NCBI GenBank assembly: GCA_910575625.1
Contig: CAJTFD010000015.1
Span: 1 to 64,000 of the forward strand
Direction: 5' to 3'
From: Clostridia bacterium
GTDB taxonomy: Bacteria; Bacillota; Clostridia; Lachnospirales; Lachnospiraceae
DNA length: 64,000 nt
The translations under genes and the position numbers were made by a program. The notes beneath the pieces were generated by a model that worked only from the letters and a program-made list of their open reading frames with translations, was not told the origin of the DNA and made no database searches. Positions 62,468 to 64,000 of this stretch are shown here, piece by piece; within the stretch, counting starts at the first letter, position 1; every line of letters begins with the position of its first letter.

Positions 62468-63771
62468 GATGACAGCTCCACCCCCATATCCGCGAACAGG
62501 GACAACTGACGGTGACCCTTGGCCTGATCCAAAGGACCTTTTTTCTTCCCCTGAGCGGCCAGCAGGCTCTGGGTGATCGTCCGCTCTTCCATCTTGATCG
62601 GAAAGAACATCCGGCCCTTGCAGGTGATGAAATAGACTGCCCTCTTCAGGACGACCCCCATCTTTTTCAGATCCTCAAAATCCAAGCTCCCATACCTCCT
62701 CGCGCCTATGATCTTCCCCGCCGACTTGCTCCCGATCCCGGGCACCCGCAGCAGCGTATAGTAATCCGCCTGGTTGATCTCCACCGGGAACCGCTCCAGA
62801 TGCCCCACCGCCCAGTCACACTTCGGATCTAAGAACACGTTGAAATTTGGCCTCTGCGGACTCAACAGCTCCTCCGCCGCAAATCCATAGAAACGCAGCA
62901 GCCAGTCCGCCTGGTAGAGCCGATGCTCCCGCAGCAGCGGCGGGCCCTGGTCCGTCGCGGGGAGGGACAGATCCCGGTTCACATTGACAAACGCCGAGTA
63001 GAAGACCCTTTTCAGCGAAAATTTTTTATACAGGGATTCGGCCACCGTGACGATCTCGTAATCCGTCTCCCCGGACGCACCTATGATCATCTGGGTGCTC
63101 TGCCCGGCCGGGACAAAACGCGGTCCCTGGGGGCATACGGCCAGCTCCTGGCGGTTCTCCCCCGCTTTCATCTGGATCTGGCGCATGGGGCCTAAGATCG
63201 TCTTCCGGCTCTTGTGGGGCGCCAGGCGTCTTAAACCCTCCGCAGTGGGAAACTCCAGGTTCACGCTCATCCTATCCGCCAGATACCCGGCCTGTTCCAC
63301 CAGCTGGGCGGATGCCCCGGGGATCGTCTTCAGATGTATATAGCCCTGGAAACCGTACTGCCTGCGCAGCCGATAAACCGTCTCATACAAAAGCCCCATC
63401 GTGTGATCCGGGCTGTACAGGACCCCGGAACTCAAAAACAGTCCCTCGATGTAATTCCTCCGGTAAAACTGTATGGTCAGCTCACAGATCTCCTCCGGCG
63501 TAAAGGATGTGCGCACCACGTCGTTGGAACTGCGGTTGATACAGTATTTACAATCGAACACACACTCATTGGTAAATAAGATCTTCAGCAGCGTGATGCA
63601 CCGGCCGTCCGCGGAAAAGCTGTGGCAGATACCCGGGGCGACGCAGCTGCCGATGCCCTTTCCATCCCCCTTGCGGTCATGGCCGCTGGATGTGCACGCC
63701 ACGTCGTACCTGGCCGCAGCCGATAAGATATGCAGTTTTTGTTCCAAATCCATTTTTTCCTGGATCACCAT
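62464..63771 (-). CDS. Radical SAM DNA repair/modification protein, TIGR03916-type
   Basis: About 435 residues. The CX3CX2C motif is NECVFDCKYC, for a 4Fe-4S cluster and SAM. IQFYRRNYIEGLFLSSGVLY, YIHLKTIPGASAQLV and PAGQSTQMIIGASGETD follow the radical SAM barrel. The C-terminus carries a helix-hairpin-helix, LLRVPGIGSKSAGKIIGAR, which binds DNA non-specifically. Possible starts are TTG 63777, ATG 63771 and ATG 63753 (AGGAAAAA ahead); I use 63771. First gene after the LexA-like promoter. Related in layout to spore photoproduct-like lesion repair, but the lesion is unknown. Confidence 0.92.
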   Translation of the reverse strand: MVIQEKMDLEQKLHILSAAARYDVACTSSGHDRKGDGKGIGSCVAPGICHSFSADGRCITLLKILFTNECVFDCKYCINRSSNDVVRTSFTPEEICELTIQFYRRNYIEGLFLSSGVLYSPDHTMGLLYETVYRLRRQYGFQGYIHLKTIPGASAQLVEQAGYLADRMSVNLEFPTAEGLRRLAPHKSRKTILGPMRQIQMKAGENRQELAVCPQGPRFVPAGQSTQMIIGASGETDYEIVTVAESLYKKFSLKRVFYSAFVNVNRDLSLPATDQGPPLLREHRLYQADWLLRFYGFAAEELLSPQRPNFNVFLDPKCDWAVGHLERFPVEINQADYYTLLRVPGIGSKSAGKIIGARRYGSLDFEDLKKMGVVLKRAVYFITCKGRMFFPIKMEERTITQSLLAAQGKKKGPLDQAKGHRQLSLFADMGVELSS

Positions 63772-63784
63772 ACGCAAACAACTC

Positions 63785-63835
63785 CAAACGTCCGTTCTTT
63801 TTATTGATTATAGAACGCTCGTTCGGAGTTGTCAA
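63785..63835 (-). promoter_or_regulatory. SOS-type promoter with two LexA-like boxes
   Basis: TTGACA (63835-63830), 17 bases, TATAAT (63812-63807): a consensus promoter. Within the spacer lies CGAACGAGCGTTCT (63825-63812), which fits the Bacillus LexA box CGAACRNRYGTTYC at 13 of 14 positions. A second, AGAACGGACGTTTG (63798-63785), fits at 12 of 14 and covers the start region. A repressor here would block RNA polymerase directly. Confidence 0.85.
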
Positions 63836-63865
63836 TATCTTTTTTTATTTATTTTGATCTTTATT

Positions 63866-64000
63866 TTAATCTAATTTTGGCATTGCGTCCACGCCGCCTG
63901 TCAGGTACGGGTTCTCCACCTTGTGGAAGCAGCCTTTATCCGCGCAGGATGCGTATTCCGGATCCATGGGCATCTTGCCCAAAAGCGGCACTTTCAGCTC
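63866..64000 (-). CDS. Mrp/NBP35-like P-loop ATPase, C-terminal end
   Basis: Only 44 codons and the stop are in the window. They read ELKVPLLGKMPMDPEYASCA, then DKGCFHKVENPYLTGGVDAM. The LGKMPMDPE segment is the usual end of Mrp/ApbC- and NifH-related ATPases that carry iron-sulfur clusters. The assignment is by this short region only; the rest of the gene lies beyond 64000. Confidence 0.6.
   Translation of the reverse strand, partial: ELKVPLLGKMPMDPEYASCADKGCFHKVENPYLTGGVDAMPKLD

Overview
The window looks like chromosomal DNA of a gut-type member of the Lachnospiraceae (Clostridia, Bacillota). The evidence is a moderately GC-rich coding style, sigma-A promoters of the TTGACA/TATAAT type, AGGAGG ribosome binding sites, a T-box-controlled trp operon, AddAB instead of RecBCD, small families typical of Lachnospiraceae (DUF6142-like, DUF6147-like, DUF2752), and clostridial IS3 and serine-recombinase remnants. 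The genus cannot be named from the sequence alone. Gene starts were chosen by ribosome binding site and overlap; all family assignments are by eye from motifs.

Layout. 1-760: 5' end of a 16S rRNA gene on the minus strand with its promoter, and divergent tRNA-Val(GAC) and tRNA-Ala(CGC). 960-8450 (minus): complete trpEGDCFBA operon plus an unknown eighth gene, led by a strong promoter and a T-box with a UGG specifier; a 158-bp palindromic repeat sits between the T-box terminator and trpE. 8540-11922 (minus): a serine hydrolase, MntP, a truncated AAA-ATPase-like ORF and a two-helix K+ channel ending in a RyR-like domain. 11921-19200: an inverted-repeat element, then addBA. 19376-21714: a small membrane-anchored protein and nadE.

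21960-28500 is an accessory island of decayed mobile DNA: three different IS3-family remnants, a broken large serine recombinase, a regulator gene fused in frame to a transposase tail, a GNAT/antitoxin-like pair, a repeat cluster, gene fragments, and what reads as an intact type I toxin/antisense-RNA module that is too short for ordinary gene callers. 28700-30332: a sigma-like/anti-sigma-like pair with a secreted DUF6147-like protein. 30483-40581: a second type of tryptophan synthase beta chain (TrpB2), a MacB-like permease and very long HlyD-like adaptor without their ATPase, a YgjP-like metallopeptidase, an M29-like aminopeptidase, an HD nucleotidase, small membrane proteins and pyrE.

40718-47670 (plus): aminotransferase, DUF2752, citrate synthase, patatin, an EamA transporter fused to a YqeG-like HAD phosphatase, shikimate kinase and EF-P. 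47750-49260: an AT-rich foreign-looking gene, a YjbR-like gene, a structured-RNA candidate and two palindromic elements. 49307-58796: PfkB-type kinase, secA, nitroreductase, feoAB, tRNA-Ser(CGA), and a PadR/DUF1700/DUF4097 operon with a visible palindromic operator. 58803-64000 (minus): a nuclease-XPD-like helicase, an HPr-like protein without the active histidine, and a DUF4130/radical-SAM DNA-repair pair whose promoter carries a near-perfect LexA box between -35 and -10. The window ends in a partial Mrp-like ATPase gene.

The most interesting leads are the apparently SOS-controlled radical-SAM repair pair, the type I toxin locus, the RyR-domain K+ channel, and the approximately 180-nt RNA candidate at 48.7 kb. 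No CRISPR array or intact prophage was seen.
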